From assembly GCA_029550965.1 (NCBI GenBank), contig JAKPGJ010000034.1, positions 1 through 41,673 on the forward strand: 41,673 nucleotides of DNA, read 5' to 3'. Shown piece by piece: positions 32,804 through 41,673 of this stretch. The first letter of the stretch is position 1. Each line of letters begins with the position of its first letter. The stretch comes from Bacillota bacterium. Its GTDB lineage: Bacteria > Bacillota > Clostridia > Oscillospirales > CAG-382. The translations under genes were made by a program, and so were the position numbers. The notes below the pieces were generated by a model. It made no database searches and was not told where the DNA came from. It saw only the letters and a program-made list of their open reading frames with translations.

Positions 32804-33595
32804 TTATTCAATCACGTTCCCGCAGGATAGATAATGCAGGTTCGGCAGTTTCGAGGCCAAATAGTCATACGCCTTTTTGCCGGTGCAATGACAGGTAAAG
32901 AACCGTACCTGCGGGTATTTCTTCAGATTTTCGGCGATTTCGTCCAAGAACCGTTTGTCCGCCGTTTTTCTGGTCGGCGGATTGAAAAGATGAAATCCGC
33001 CCACGCAAATCTGCGGCGCAAAGCTTTGCGCTTTTTCCATAATATTGACAACGCCGATATGACCGCATCCGATTAAAACAGCCGTCTGTTCTTCCCGTAT
33101 CATAAGATTCTGCTCGTGCAGAAAAACGTCCTTTTGACCGCCTTCATAAAACGAATCGTTGGCGCTTGAACAGCATTTTTCGATCCGATTCACGACAAAC
33201 AGGCTCAATTCCTGATCGATTTCAGCGTCGCCGTCCAAAAGAATTACCTGCGGATGATTTTTCAACTGCCTGTCCAGTCCGATGTCGGCTTTTAAAAACA
33301 GAAACCTGCTGTAATGCCGTTCAAAGGCTCTCCGCTGTATATAGATTTTCGCTTTTGCGTTTTCTTTAAGAAAACGCGCCAAAGCGCCGCCGTGGTCGCT
33401 GTGTCCGTGCGATATAACGACCGTATCGATATCGGAAAGATCGATGTTTCTCATTTTGGCGTTATCAAACAGGGTATCGTCAGGACCCAAATCAAACAGC
33501 AGTTTATGGTTCTTTGTTTCAACGTATAGCGAAAGCCCGTGTCTCGGCTTTAGTTCGCAATCGGAACGGTTCTCCACCAACGCTATGATTTTCAT
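32804..33595 (-). CDS. MBL-fold metallo-hydrolase (F420/methanopterin synthase-like subfamily)
   Basis: A 263-aa metallo-beta-lactamase-fold protein. It has LLFDLGPDDTLFDNA, the metal-binding HxHxDH as VISHGHSDHGG, VLIGCGHIGVVNIM (third His) and a C-terminal FFTCHCTGKKAYDYL. The layout matches proteins annotated as 7,8-dihydropterin-6-methyl-4-(beta-D-ribofuranosyl)aminobenzene 5'-phosphate synthase-like, whose role in bacteria is unclear. GGAGGGGG precedes the ATG. It is last of three minus-strand genes that may form an operon (MBL, DUF1697, MBL). Confidence 0.88.
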   Translation of the reverse strand: MKIIALVENRSDCELKPRHGLSLYVETKNHKLLFDLGPDDTLFDNAKMRNIDLSDIDTVVISHGHSDHGGALARFLKENAKAKIYIQRRAFERHYSRFLFLKADIGLDRQLKNHPQVILLDGDAEIDQELSLFVVNRIEKCCSSANDSFYEGGQKDVFLHEQNLMIREEQTAVLIGCGHIGVVNIMEKAQSFAPQICVGGFHLFNPPTRKTADKRFLDEIAENLKKYPQVRFFTCHCTGKKAYDYLASKLPNLHYLSCGNVIE

Positions 33596-33641
33596 GATGC
33601 CCCCTCCGCTGTATCGCTATTGCCCGCACCGTCCGGCGCCG

Positions 33642-34187
33642 TCACCGAACCGAAACCAGCTCCGATAATTTTCTTGCCGTATTGGCGTTGCGGATGGTCA
33701 CGTGCCGGTACGCATTTGTGCCCACGATTCTTGACCATCTGGTTCGCGAAAAATGCTTTATGCTCGCCGACCAGAAGATCACGCTTTCATAAACGTCCAG
33801 TTTTTCGTATTCGGGCTTTATATCCCCGACTTCGGCGACAATCTCTGCGGCAGAAACCGGCGGAATCACGAATATGGCGTTGTGCTTTTCGTCGGGCGCA
33901 TCTCCCCACCATGAAGGAGCATGGGCGATCGCTTCTCTTAATTTTTCCGCGGCAAAAACCGCCACGCGGACCGGAATGCCAAACTTCTTCTCAATAACTT
34001 CCTCACAGCGCGCCGCCAGCAAAACTTCGTCCGTTTGCGCGCAATCAAACAAAACATTGCCGCTGTTAATGTACGTAGCGACATTGGCAAATCCGTTTTC
34101 TTCGAACGCGGCTTTCAATTCCTTCATCGAAATGCTGTTTTTTCCGCCTACGTTAATCCCGCGGAGCAAAGCGATATATTTGACCAA
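33642..34187 (-). CDS. DUF1697 family protein
   Basis: A 181-aa protein with the DUF1697 opening KYIALLRGINVGGKNSISMK, YINSGNVLF, and the C-terminal TRWSRIVGTNAYRHVTIRN. The family has no settled function. The start is TTG 34187 with GAGGTG 8 bp upstream. It lies 34 bp after the end of the upstream MBL gene and 46 bp before the next one. Confidence 0.88.
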   Translation of the reverse strand: MVKYIALLRGINVGGKNSISMKELKAAFEENGFANVATYINSGNVLFDCAQTDEVLLAARCEEVIEKKFGIPVRVAVFAAEKLREAIAHAPSWWGDAPDEKHNAIFVIPPVSAAEIVAEVGDIKPEYEKLDVYESVIFWSASIKHFSRTRWSRIVGTNAYRHVTIRNANTARKLSELVSVR

Positions 34188-34221
34188 CGCAAAAACACCT
34201 CAATTCATAACATAAAATTTT

Positions 34222-34859
34222 CTATTTCACCCATACTCTGTTTCTCGTCGGTCGTCCGTGACCGAAATAGACGGTTCGTTCTCCAAGCGCGGTTATTTTT
34301 CGCGCGCTGTCCAGCATGGCTTTTTCGTCGTGATACACATGGAAACGGTCGGATAAAAAATGTTCATCAGCGCGTCGCCCACGATTAAATCTTTCCCGCC
34401 GACGTCAATGCCGATCGAGCCTTTCGTATGTCCCGGCAGCCCGATTACTTTTGCCGAAACACCGTACTCGGTCAAATCGTCTCCGTCTTCGAAAAAAACC
34501 GACGGCGCAAGCGTGCTCCTTTTTCTTTCCGCAGGTTCTTTAAGGGCGGCGGATAATATCATCTTCCCAAAAAAGCCGCCGGCCGACAAGGGTTGATTGC
34601 GGACAGACGCAAGCAGGTTTTCATCCGCTTTATGCATGCCGACGGGAACCCCCAGTTTTACCGACAACGCGGCGGCGTTTTCGGCGTGGTCGTCATGCCC
34701 GTGGGTCAGCAGGATCAGTTTAATTTTATACGGCTCGCAGGCGTCCATGACGGTTTTTAGGTATTTCTTCTTCCCGGTATCGACCAGAACGGCAAAATCC
34801 CCTTCCGATACGATGTAGCAGTTGACGCTGACGCATTTTATCCTTTTCACACTACTCAT
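34222..34859 (-). pseudogene. MBL-fold hydrolase, frameshifted near the C terminus
   Basis: From ATG 34859 (AGAGGG upstream) the protein shows VSVNCYIVSEGDFAVLVDTG, the metal-binding THGHDDHAEN, GLPGHTKGSIGI and VGDALMNIFYPTVSM, typical of glyoxalase II-like MBL hydrolases. At about 34335-34340 the frame runs into nonsense and a stop at 34293. One base further, another frame reads YHDEKAMLDSARKI and ends YFGHGRPTRNRVWVK at 34222, the expected C terminus with the last metal-ligand His (GHG). A single missing base joins the two. As given, the protein lacks that ligand and is likely inactive. Confidence 0.8.
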
Positions 34860-34939
34860 GTCGAAACCCTCTTTTAAAGCGCAGATAGCATTACAGTTGC
34901 CGCTCGATAAAAAGCGGAGCATGCTCGGCTTTATAACGA

Positions 34940-34968
34940 ATTATAAAACAAAAAGCCTTGAAATACAA
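34940..34968 (-). promoter_or_regulatory. Candidate promoter for the MBL-DUF1697-MBL genes
   Basis: Minus strand TTGTAT (34968-34963), 17-bp spacer, TATAAT (34945-34940). It overlaps the preceding gene's terminator hairpin. Confidence 0.35.
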
Positions 34969-34975
34969 GGCTTTT
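34946..34975 (-). terminator. Rho-independent terminator after the GNAT gene
   Basis: A perfect 10-bp stem (34951-34960 with 34966-34975) and a 5-base loop are followed on the minus strand by TTGTTTTA. It is 30 bp past the GNAT stop. Confidence 0.85.
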
Positions 34976-35005
34976 TCATAATTTTACGATATTTTTATGT
35001 CGGAA

Positions 35006-35857
35006 TTATATTGGCAAATACATTTCGTACTGCGCAATCGACTCTTTCAAAAAGCCCAGGCGTCTTACAAAACCCGCAAGCGAAGCGTTATTGGGAAAGC
35101 TGATTGCCAATCTTTTTAGATTCAACTCCCGAACCGCCTGATGGAGAATCCCGCGCCCAACGCCCATATTCCGGAATTCCGGGGCAACATACAGATAACT
35201 GATTCTCCCCGCGGGATGGATGCTAAGTCCGCCCACCATAACCGCGTCTTTAAATACGCCGTAGTATCTCTGCTCGTCAAAGTAACCGGTATAATCAAAA
35301 TCATTTTGCCAGTTTATATGAATGTCCCGGGTTTTATCGCGAAAGAGCCGCAAAACGTCGATGTCTGTTCTTTTCACTGTAAATCCGACCGGCAAAGCGG
35401 CGTCGATATCGGCCGGACTGCTGTGGGTGTAATAAACCAAATCGTACACTTTTTCGTAGCCTTTTTTCCTGTAAAAGTTTACCGCCCGCTCATTGCCCGC
35501 GATAACCTCCAAAAACATCTGCCTGCATTGGTTTTCCAGCGCGATTTCTTTGTGAAGCTCAAACAGTTTGTGCCCGACTTCGGTTCCCCTGTAATTCGGA
35601 AGGACGCAAAGCGCTCCGCAGCGAAGCGTTTTTATCCCTTCATAGACCTTTATGCCGCCCAAGATAAGCCCGACCGGTTTGTCATCGTCAAACGCGATCA
35701 CGGAATATTCGCGGCTGTTGCCCTCCGGTCCAAAAAAGTTTCTTTGGAAATTCTCTTTTGATATTTCGAACTTAATAATATAATCCGCGAACCCGCCGAT
35801 GAAGGCTTCATATATGGCGTCTATGGCTACTTCTGCGCAACTTTTGTATATAAACAT
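35006..35857 (-). CDS. Tandem two-domain GNAT N-acetyltransferase
   Basis: A 283-aa protein with two GNAT domains. The first has CVLPNYRGTEVGHKLFELH and FYRKKGYEKVYD; the second LYVAPEFRNMGVGRGILHQA and the final strand GFLKESIAQYEMYLPI. Each has the R/Q-x-x-G-x-G/A acetyl-CoA pyrophosphate loop. The acetyl acceptor is unknown. The start is ATG 35857, 8 bp after AAAGG; the longer frame to 35989 has no matching N terminus. Confidence 0.88.
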   Translation of the reverse strand: MFIYKSCAEVAIDAIYEAFIGGFADYIIKFEISKENFQRNFFGPEGNSREYSVIAFDDDKPVGLILGGIKVYEGIKTLRCGALCVLPNYRGTEVGHKLFELHKEIALENQCRQMFLEVIAGNERAVNFYRKKGYEKVYDLVYYTHSSPADIDAALPVGFTVKRTDIDVLRLFRDKTRDIHINWQNDFDYTGYFDEQRYYGVFKDAVMVGGLSIHPAGRISYLYVAPEFRNMGVGRGILHQAVRELNLKRLAISFPNNASLAGFVRRLGFLKESIAQYEMYLPI

Positions 35858-36245
35858 AAGTTTTCCTTTCTTCAAATCTGTCTTATTGCGTATACGGTTC
35901 TGCGAGGATGGACCGATTATCGCCGGATAATTCAGCTTACCGTGTTTTCCGATCAATGTAAAGGAATTTCGCAAAATGCAATCATTCATGCCGGCTCAAA
36001 TTTTCATTGTGTTTCTTACTTTATGATATTCTTTTAAATGAGAAAAAGCCATACGCGCAGTGGAAATTGCTATTCCATATGGCAAGCGACTTTCCGCCCC
36101 ATTGGAATAAATTGATTGCGGCGTTTCATAAATACGGATTGCCTGTCATGAAGTAGCGGTGTAAGAACGCGGCCTTTTGCTTTTATAACCATACAGCATA
36201 TTTCGCGCTCATAAAAGCATTTCACATTTATCGGTCCGAGTTCAA
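35858..36245 (+). other. Intergenic stretch with a short coding remnant
   Basis: Mostly non-coding. On the plus strand a frame ending at 36154 reads WKLLFHMASDFPPHWNKLI and AAFHKYGLPVMK-stop, which looks like the C terminus of a lost gene, but without a start or ribosome binding site it cannot be assigned. A minus-strand 83-codon frame here has no family features and is not called. Confidence 0.35.
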
Positions 36246-36926
36246 TTATAATATTGAAACCCACAATACAATCATTGCATCGTATAACCCATGGGCAATA
36301 ATTAAGGAGAGCAACGTGCAACCTTTTATTTTTTCTCTGAATATACAGAATAGAAATCCAAGTAATGCTGTTACGATAACCTGCAGGACATCCCCATTAA
36401 ATATATGGAATAATCCAAACAGCGCAGATGATATTATGATTGCAAACCACTTAGAGTTCTTGATTTTTAAAAGTTTATTAAATATGTAACCTCTAAAAAT
36501 TAGTTCTTCTGCAAGGGCAACTCCCAGTATTGCATAAACAAATTGATAAACAAATTTCCATGTCTCGGTATATGCCGTGTTTCCAACCAAATCTTTAAAC
36601 CCCAGCAAAATTGGCGCGAGCGTTAAAACGAACGACATGGCTAACGCAAGCAACACGCCAATGCCGATTTGCTGCAGTACCTTTTCCTTTCTGAAGCCGA
36701 TGTCTGCAAGCGTTTCCTTATTCACAATCATGAATATCCCCGGAACGATGAAAAGTACCCATTGTAAGACGATCATGAGAATCATTCGTATTGGTAAAGA
36801 AAACGACATGAGCAAATGCTGATTAAACATTGACACGCCAAACACGGCAGCAAATACACCAATAACCGCTATAATCAGCTGTAATTCTTTTACTTTTGAT
36901 TTAGTAATCTCTGAATTTTTATCCAT
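36246..36926 (-). CDS. CPBP family intramembrane metalloprotease
   Basis: A 226-aa membrane protein with the CPBP (Abi/CAAX protease-like) motifs: AEELIFRGYIFNKLL (EExxxR), FGLFHIF (FxxxH) and a last HGLYDAM. The glutamates and histidines of the predicted zinc site are present. In Bacillota such proteins occur alone or with bacteriocin loci, where they give self-immunity or process peptides; here two ABC exporters lie about 2.4 kb upstream but no peptide gene is seen. AAGGAG lies 7 bp before the ATG. The gene is much more AT-rich than genes left of 36 kb. Confidence 0.88.
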   Translation of the reverse strand: MDKNSEITKSKVKELQLIIAVIGVFAAVFGVSMFNQHLLMSFSLPIRMILMIVLQWVLFIVPGIFMIVNKETLADIGFRKEKVLQQIGIGVLLALAMSFVLTLAPILLGFKDLVGNTAYTETWKFVYQFVYAILGVALAEELIFRGYIFNKLLKIKNSKWFAIIISSALFGLFHIFNGDVLQVIVTALLGFLFCIFREKIKGCTLLSLIIAHGLYDAMIVLWVSIL

Positions 36927-37061
36927 ATCCGTACTCCTTTTTATTAAATATTAAATTTAAAAAATCAGCATTTCCTCTTTTCCTCATTTTCGTCCTACGC
37001 AACATCAGCAATAAAAAATAATTAATCCGTTGTTTTCAAAGTTTTACAGATTAGCCTTCCA

Positions 37062-37772
37062 TTACTTTTTTAACTTTACATATATACCAACAAAGCAAGT
37101 ATAAGGTTTGATAATTGTTTCAAAGTATTGCCTGTCGCCGTGTGCGTACTCATTATCAACTGCAAGCCACTCATTCCATGCATCTTCAAAGCAATCCATT
37201 TCCCATGTTGCCACTGATTCGATTCTGTCATGGCTGCCAATAAGCTCTTTCCAGAGTTTTGGACTTTTAAACATATAGGCTTCCTTGCCAAGCCAATCGG
37301 ATAGAAGTTCTTCGGAGCGGCCTGCGTATTCATCCTTTAAGCCGGGAATACCAATTAAAACTACTCCGCCACCTTTCATAAACGGAAGAATTTTTTCTTG
37401 GAAAAATCCCTGCTCGCCTGCAAAATAATGATATGAATCAATGCTGACCAAAGCATTGAACTGTCTTTCATTAAAATGCAATTTATTCGCATCTTCGCAT
37501 ATCGGTGTTACCCGGCCTAAAATCCCCCATTCGGCAAATCGTTTCCCGTTTTCTTCTGCGCTGATCCATAGGTCAACTGCATAAACCTCTGCTCCGGTCT
37601 CTTTTGCGATCACAAGACTTGTCAGCCCCGTTCCGCATCCCAAATCAAGAACCAAATCATCCGATGTAAGCCGCAAAGGATATTTGTCGAACAACTCTCC
37701 AAGAATCCTTACGCAGTTTGGTCCCAACATTGTTTCTGCCGAAATATACTTTTTATAATTACTGATATTCAT
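37062..37772 (-). CDS. Class I SAM-dependent methyltransferase
   Basis: A 236-aa methyltransferase with a Rossmann SAM site: LVLDLGCGTGLTSLVIAKET (motif I), VYAVDLW (acidic end of strand 2), PICEDANKLHF and LVSIDSYHYF, then a GGGVVLIGIPG strand. The C terminus (WEMDCFEDAWNEWLAVDNEY) is of the type found in small-molecule methyltransferases. The substrate is unknown. AAGGA lies 6 bp upstream of the ATG. Confidence 0.85.
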   Translation of the reverse strand: MNISNYKKYISAETMLGPNCVRILGELFDKYPLRLTSDDLVLDLGCGTGLTSLVIAKETGAEVYAVDLWISAEENGKRFAEWGILGRVTPICEDANKLHFNERQFNALVSIDSYHYFAGEQGFFQEKILPFMKGGGVVLIGIPGLKDEYAGRSEELLSDWLGKEAYMFKSPKLWKELIGSHDRIESVATWEMDCFEDAWNEWLAVDNEYAHGDRQYFETIIKPYTCFVGIYVKLKK

Positions 37773-38020
37773 ATGTCATCCTTACTATAGACAAGGGAAT
37801 GGTTTTTAAATTCTCCAATATTTGCGCCGTTCCATTATCAGAACCAAAATAATAATCGCCACTTATTACTTCTATGGGTGTCTATTGAATCTGCTTTGAA
37901 AATACTCATTCATGTTTTACACCGCCGAATAATTATATTATCATATTTATATCTGTTCGCGGGAACATGCCAATGGTTTTTTCGGTCTTTATTGAAAAAT
38001 CGCTTTTCGAGGCACCTAAA

Positions 38021-38791
38021 TTACAATTGTGTAGCTATTTTTAAGCATACGTCTACAAGATTAATCCTTATCATTTCTCTGCTGTTCCATAAGCGTCTAT
38101 CCCATTCGATTCCGCTCAAGTCGTCTCCACCGTATAAAATTTGTCCCAATAAAACATTTCTGAATTTTGATACGGCAAAGAATGCTGCTGCTTCCATTTC
38201 AACAGTAACACAGCCTTCTGCAACTCTTTTTTCAATTTTAGCTTCAGTTTCCCTGAAAATAGCATCAGTTGTCCATGTTTTTGCCTTAATAAATGGAATT
38301 TTTTCTTGATTTAATACTCTCTCAATAGCCCTTACAGCATCGGGGTTGCATTCTATTTCGCGTGAAGGCTCAATATAATGATATGATACCCCTTCGTCTC
38401 TCACAGCAGAATAGGGTACTACTAAATGACCTACTTGAATTCCCCTTTTCAAAACACCGGCGCCACCACAAACTATAAATTTTTCAAATCCCGATGCTAT
38501 CAATTCTTCCAGCAACGCTGCCGAACCAGCTGCTCCTACAAAACCGCCAACCAAACCTACAGGACAACCATTGTATGTTGTTTTATAAACCGGAATATCT
38601 ATTGTTTCCGTAGGGCTTATTCCAATTTGCTTCAATTCACCGGATTCTAATTTTTTATGGATTACTTCCTTAAAAAAAGTAATAACGCATGCTTTAGGTA
38701 CTGGTGGCTTATTGATAATACTCGAAGGTTGAATCTTGGCTTGCTTGTTTGAATCAAATTCCAGGATCGGAAATAAACTTTCTTTTAACAT
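38021..38791 (-). CDS. Nucleoside phosphorylase family protein
   Basis: A 256-aa member of the PNP/UDP phosphorylase (NP-I) family, which splits nucleosides with phosphate. Visible motifs are VGLVGGFVGAAGSAALLEEL, FIVCGGAGVLKRG, and the active-site VTVEMEAAAFFAVS with the M-E pair that binds the ribose. The C-terminal part contains YGGDDLSGIEW. The base specificity cannot be read. The ribosome binding site is weak (GGTG). AT-rich like its neighbours. The plus-strand 143-codon frame overlapping it is an antisense shadow. Confidence 0.85.
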   Translation of the reverse strand: MLKESLFPILEFDSNKQAKIQPSSIINKPPVPKACVITFFKEVIHKKLESGELKQIGISPTETIDIPVYKTTYNGCPVGLVGGFVGAAGSAALLEELIASGFEKFIVCGGAGVLKRGIQVGHLVVPYSAVRDEGVSYHYIEPSREIECNPDAVRAIERVLNQEKIPFIKAKTWTTDAIFRETEAKIEKRVAEGCVTVEMEAAAFFAVSKFRNVLLGQILYGGDDLSGIEWDRRLWNSREMIRINLVDVCLKIATQL

Positions 38792-38939
38792 GAAAATACA
38801 CCACGCTGTATAATTATGTTTGTAATAAGACCGTATAGATTCTCTTCTTGAATGCTTATAATTACTCCATTCATTAATTTTTGCGCATCATTATCATAAT
38901 CCTCATTGTTATTTATGTAATTGACAAAAGCAGACAGCG

Positions 38940-39133
38940 CTATGATTCCGTTGCCTTGATCGCACCTAAGCAGTGAAACTTTACGACTCGGTTATCGTCG
39001 GTTTCCGATATCTGCTGAAGCAATTCAACATACGGCCTGACGAACTCCGGTCTGCGTTTGCCGAGGACGCGGAAGATCTCCGGTGCTTCCATCCGAACCC
39101 TGTCATCCGCATCGTGCAGGAGACAGTGTCAAC
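38940..39133 (-). pseudogene. HEAT-repeat protein, C-terminal remnant
   Basis: A minus-strand frame reads DDRVRMEAPEIFRVLGKRRP, EFVRPYVELLQQISETDDNR and VVKFHCLGAIKATES-stop, with the pattern of HEAT/PBS-lyase-type repeats. It has no start codon or ribosome binding site and is open only from about 39133, so it is the tail of a lost gene. It is visibly GC-richer than the AT-rich genes on both sides. The 83-codon plus-strand frame over it is a shadow. Confidence 0.6.
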
Positions 39134-39282
39134 CCTTCCGCTAAATTTGCATGATAAGGGTAGGGAGCTGGAACGCAATCATACATATTTTTCCCTTCTT
39201 GATCTTGCTATCAAGTATCGCTAATTTTATTTTTTTGATTGTAATCTAACCTTAAAAATCTTTATACGGTATATTCTAAATC

Positions 39283-41038
39283 TTAAATATATGGCTTCCT
39301 CTGTTTTTCAAACATTTCAGCATATAAACCATTTTTTGCAATAAGCTCCTTATGAGTACCATATTCAACTATTTTACCGTTTGAAAATACAGCTATATGG
39401 TCCGCTATTTGAGACGCAGCTAAACGATGAGATATAAATATCGCAGTTTTGTCAAATGCTGTCTTCATGAAATTTTCATACAATTCACTTTCAGCTTTTA
39501 CATCAAGGCTTGCTGTCGGCTCGTCAAGTATCAAAACCGGCGCATTCTTATATAACGCCCGGGCAAGTGCTATTTTTTGTCCTTGCCCTCCTGAAAGTTC
39601 TATACCTTTTGAAGAGTATTTTTTTGATATATAAGTTTTTTCTCCATCATTTAAATTTGCTATAAACTCAGAAAGCCCGGATTTTTCAAGAACATCAGAA
39701 ATATTCTCATCATTTTCACTCATCGTTATATTTTCAGATATTGTAAATGCAAGTAAAGCGAAATCTTGAAATACTGCACCTAAAATTCTATAGTATTGTT
39801 CATTTGGTATTTCCCAGATATCTTTTCCATTCAGCGTAATCTTCCCACTGGATGGCCGGTAGAACTTGCATAAGAGCTTTATAAACGTACTTTTTCCTGA
39901 ACCGTTATATCCAACAATAACTAATTTTTCACGATCGGATATTTTAATATTTATATTGCGAAGAACATAACAATCACATCCCGGATATTTAAACCATACA
40001 TCTGAAAAATTAATCTCAATATCAGTTGGTACAATAAAAGGACTGACCCCCGACAATAACTTATCATCATTCTGTTCTGACAAAAATTTCAGCTTTTTAA
40101 AATCAGCTGAATTTTTCAGTTGTTTATTATATTCTGCTACCAGGTCAGTAATAATACCTAAAGTGCTGCTCATTGCAGTTATAGTAGAAAAATAAAGAGT
40201 AAAATCAGCTATTGAAATTACTTTATTAATATAATAAACGGATAAGCTCCAAAGAATATAAAACGACGAAATAGCATACATTGTCAAAAATCAAATTCCG
40301 GCGGAATCCCCTGAGCTGTAATTCTACCAGTTTGTTTCTATAACCTTTTACTTTATTTAAAAACCATGATTGAATGCAGTTTGAACGTATTTCTTTAGAT
40401 GCGCCTTCATTGAAATAACAGAGATTAGTAAGATAGTTTCCCGTTCGTTCATTTTGTGCAGTCTGTGTACGAAGGATAATATTTGCCTTGTAACTGATGG
40501 AAGTAAATATGATTTTTACTATAAATAAAATAGCAACCAATATAAAAAATTTTATATTCAAAATAGAGATAATACCTATGAACCCGATAAGAGTTATAAT
40601 ATTTTGAATTAATTTTCCTGTAATATCGCACAATTTAATAGTTTCTGAAGCATTTCCGGCAAGGCAGATATTATCACGTTCTGAAGTGTTTTCAATTTCA
40701 GACAGACTTAAATTCATTACAAGTCTTCCTGTTTCAAAGGACAATTTCAGGCTAAAATACTCTGTATAATAACTAATTTTCTTATTAAGATATCCTATAG
40801 ACAGATTTAGAATTAAACCGGCTCCACAGAAAAATATTATAATTAAAAATATTTCATTATAATTTCTTCCTCCGGTTAATGCTTCGATAATTAATTTGGG
40901 TATATAAACATATAACCAGGGTAAAACAGCTGAGCAAATTACCTGCGGGATGAAAAAAATAAAATATCCTGGAGAATTTTTATAAATAAGATGAAAAATT
41001 TCAAATGGTGCTTTTAATTTATTTTTTATATAATTCAT
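39283..41038 (-). pseudogene. ABC exporter (membrane domain fused to ATPase), frameshifted
   Basis: The N-terminal piece (from ATG 41038) is a six-helix exporter membrane domain (FFIPQVICSAVLPWLYVYI; YKANIILRTQTAQNERTGNY). The C-terminal piece (to 39283) completes it with YAISSFYILWSLSVYYIN and an ATPase: Walker A VGYNGSGKSTFIKLL, Q-loop AVFQDFALL, signature ELSGGQGQKIALARAL, Walker B LILDEPTASLD and switch ISHRLAAS. The two frames overlap around 40270-40287. Removing one T from a five-T run (40286-40290) would fuse them as RRNLILTMYAISS, about 585 aa. The start overlaps the previous gene's end by 20 bp, so the two exporter halves are co-translated and probably form a heterodimer. Cargo unknown. 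Confidence 0.82.
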
Positions 41039-41673
41039 AATTTACCCCAGTATCCCGGTAAAATTTAAGTTGTGATTCAAACATCTCAGCATACAGGCCG
41101 CCTTCAGCCATCAATTCTCTATGAGTTCCTTCTTCAGCAATAACACCGTTATTTATTACAAAAATATGGTCACAGAATTTAGTTGATGATAGCCTGTGTG
41201 AAATAAAAATTGAAGTTTTACCTTTTGATATATCGCTAAAATTTGAAAACAATTCATATTCAGCAATAGGATCAAGATTGGAGGTGGGTTCATCAAGTAT
41301 TAATATTCCTGTATTTTTAAAAAGTGCGCGCGCAAGAGCCAGTTTCTGCCCCTCTCCCCCCCGAAAGTTCTATCCCGTTTTCACTGAGTTCCTTATACAG
41401 AATTGTATCTATACCATCTTTAAGGCGTTCTACTTTGCCGGCCAATCCGATTATTTCAATAACTTTTTTTATGATATCATCGTTCGCGTCGTTATCAAAA
41501 ACTATATTTTCCTTAATTGAATATGCAAATATGGTAAAATCCTGTAATACAGCGCCAACCCGTTTTAAATATTGATTAAGAGGAATTGAATTTATATCAA
41601 TGCCATTTAAGAGTATTTTTCCTTCTGTTGGTTTATAGAGGCGAAGAAGCAGTTTAACAAGTGTAGTTTTACC
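41019..41673 (-). pseudogene. ABC exporter ATPase (partner), frameshifted and cut by window edge
   Basis: The sequence enters inside the Walker A motif (GKTTLVKLLLRLYKP at the right edge) and continues with RVGAVLQDFTIFAYSIKENI and GIELSGG. There a run of seven G on the coding strand (41356-41362) breaks the frame; with six G it reads LSGGEGQKLALARALFKN and on to LILDEPTSNLDP, then FISHRLSS (switch His) and AEGGLYAEMFESQLKFY. The ATPase otherwise looks intact. It lies immediately upstream of a second exporter gene with which it would pair. The membrane domain is off the right edge. Confidence 0.82.

Noticed and set aside
36070..36321. 83-codon minus-strand frame upstream of the GNAT gene
   Set aside because: No family features, no ribosome binding site, overlaps the end of the CPBP gene.
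38973..39224. 83-codon plus-strand frame
   Set aside because: The opposite strand carries a better HEAT-repeat-like reading over the same bases.

Overview
The window looks like a chromosomal contig from an anaerobic, Gram-positive-type bacterium of the Clostridia (Bacillota). This is an inference from protein families (type I-C Cas3/Cas5, DUF1538 with PII-like partners, GT28 diacylglycerol glycosyltransferase next to PlsY, a phenylacetate-CoA ligase/aminotransferase pair), strong AGGAGG-type ribosome binding sites, sigma-A consensus promoters and hairpin/U-run terminators. Most genes are on the minus strand. No rRNA, tRNA, transposase or CRISPR repeat array is visible.

Layout. 1-2832: left-edge part of a type I-C CRISPR-Cas operon (cas5c, cut by the window, and cas3), with a terminator and a near-consensus promoter between them. 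3029-5360: DUF1538 membrane protein followed by two PII-like proteins. 5658-6853: VOC-fold protein and a frameshifted Tam-like methyltransferase. 6997-9024: a large lipoprotein of unknown role. 9301-11050: glycolipid/phospholipid pair (GT28 glycosyltransferase, PlsY). 11234-13204: metal-handling pair (HMA-SafE-cupredoxin fusion, DUF2318 protein). 13321-14928: a plus-strand island holding a 5'-truncated paaK and a 3'-truncated aminotransferase, which runs directly into a 3'-truncated ABC ATPase gene on the other strand. 15495-18707: gamma-glutamylcyclotransferase-like protein, then a KaiC-like/PPDK-like fusion. 18865-20156: a broken membrane PAS-GGDEF-(HD-GYP) gene. 20455-22520: an ammonium channel fused to a PII domain, with a strong promoter and a leader with two terminator-like hairpins. 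22528-31011: an eight-gene minus-strand run for surface polysaccharide (RfbF-like, Ugd, four GT2 enzymes, an FkbM methyltransferase, a DUF1801 protein). 31029-32732: GGDEF protein and SDR on the plus strand. 32804-34859: two metallo-beta-lactamase-fold proteins and a DUF1697 protein. 35006-35857: double-GNAT protein. 36246-41673: AT-rich accessory stretch (CPBP protease, methyltransferase, nucleoside phosphorylase, two ABC exporters that both carry frameshifts) with remnants of older genes around it.

Themes. Nitrogen/PII signalling appears twice (DUF1538 with two PII-like proteins; Amt-PII fusion). Several genes are broken: five single-base frameshifts, four in or next to homopolymers, one in-frame stop, and at least three places where genes are truncated. 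Either this genome is decaying or rearranged here, or the assembly contains indel errors and chimeric joins; the sequence alone cannot decide.
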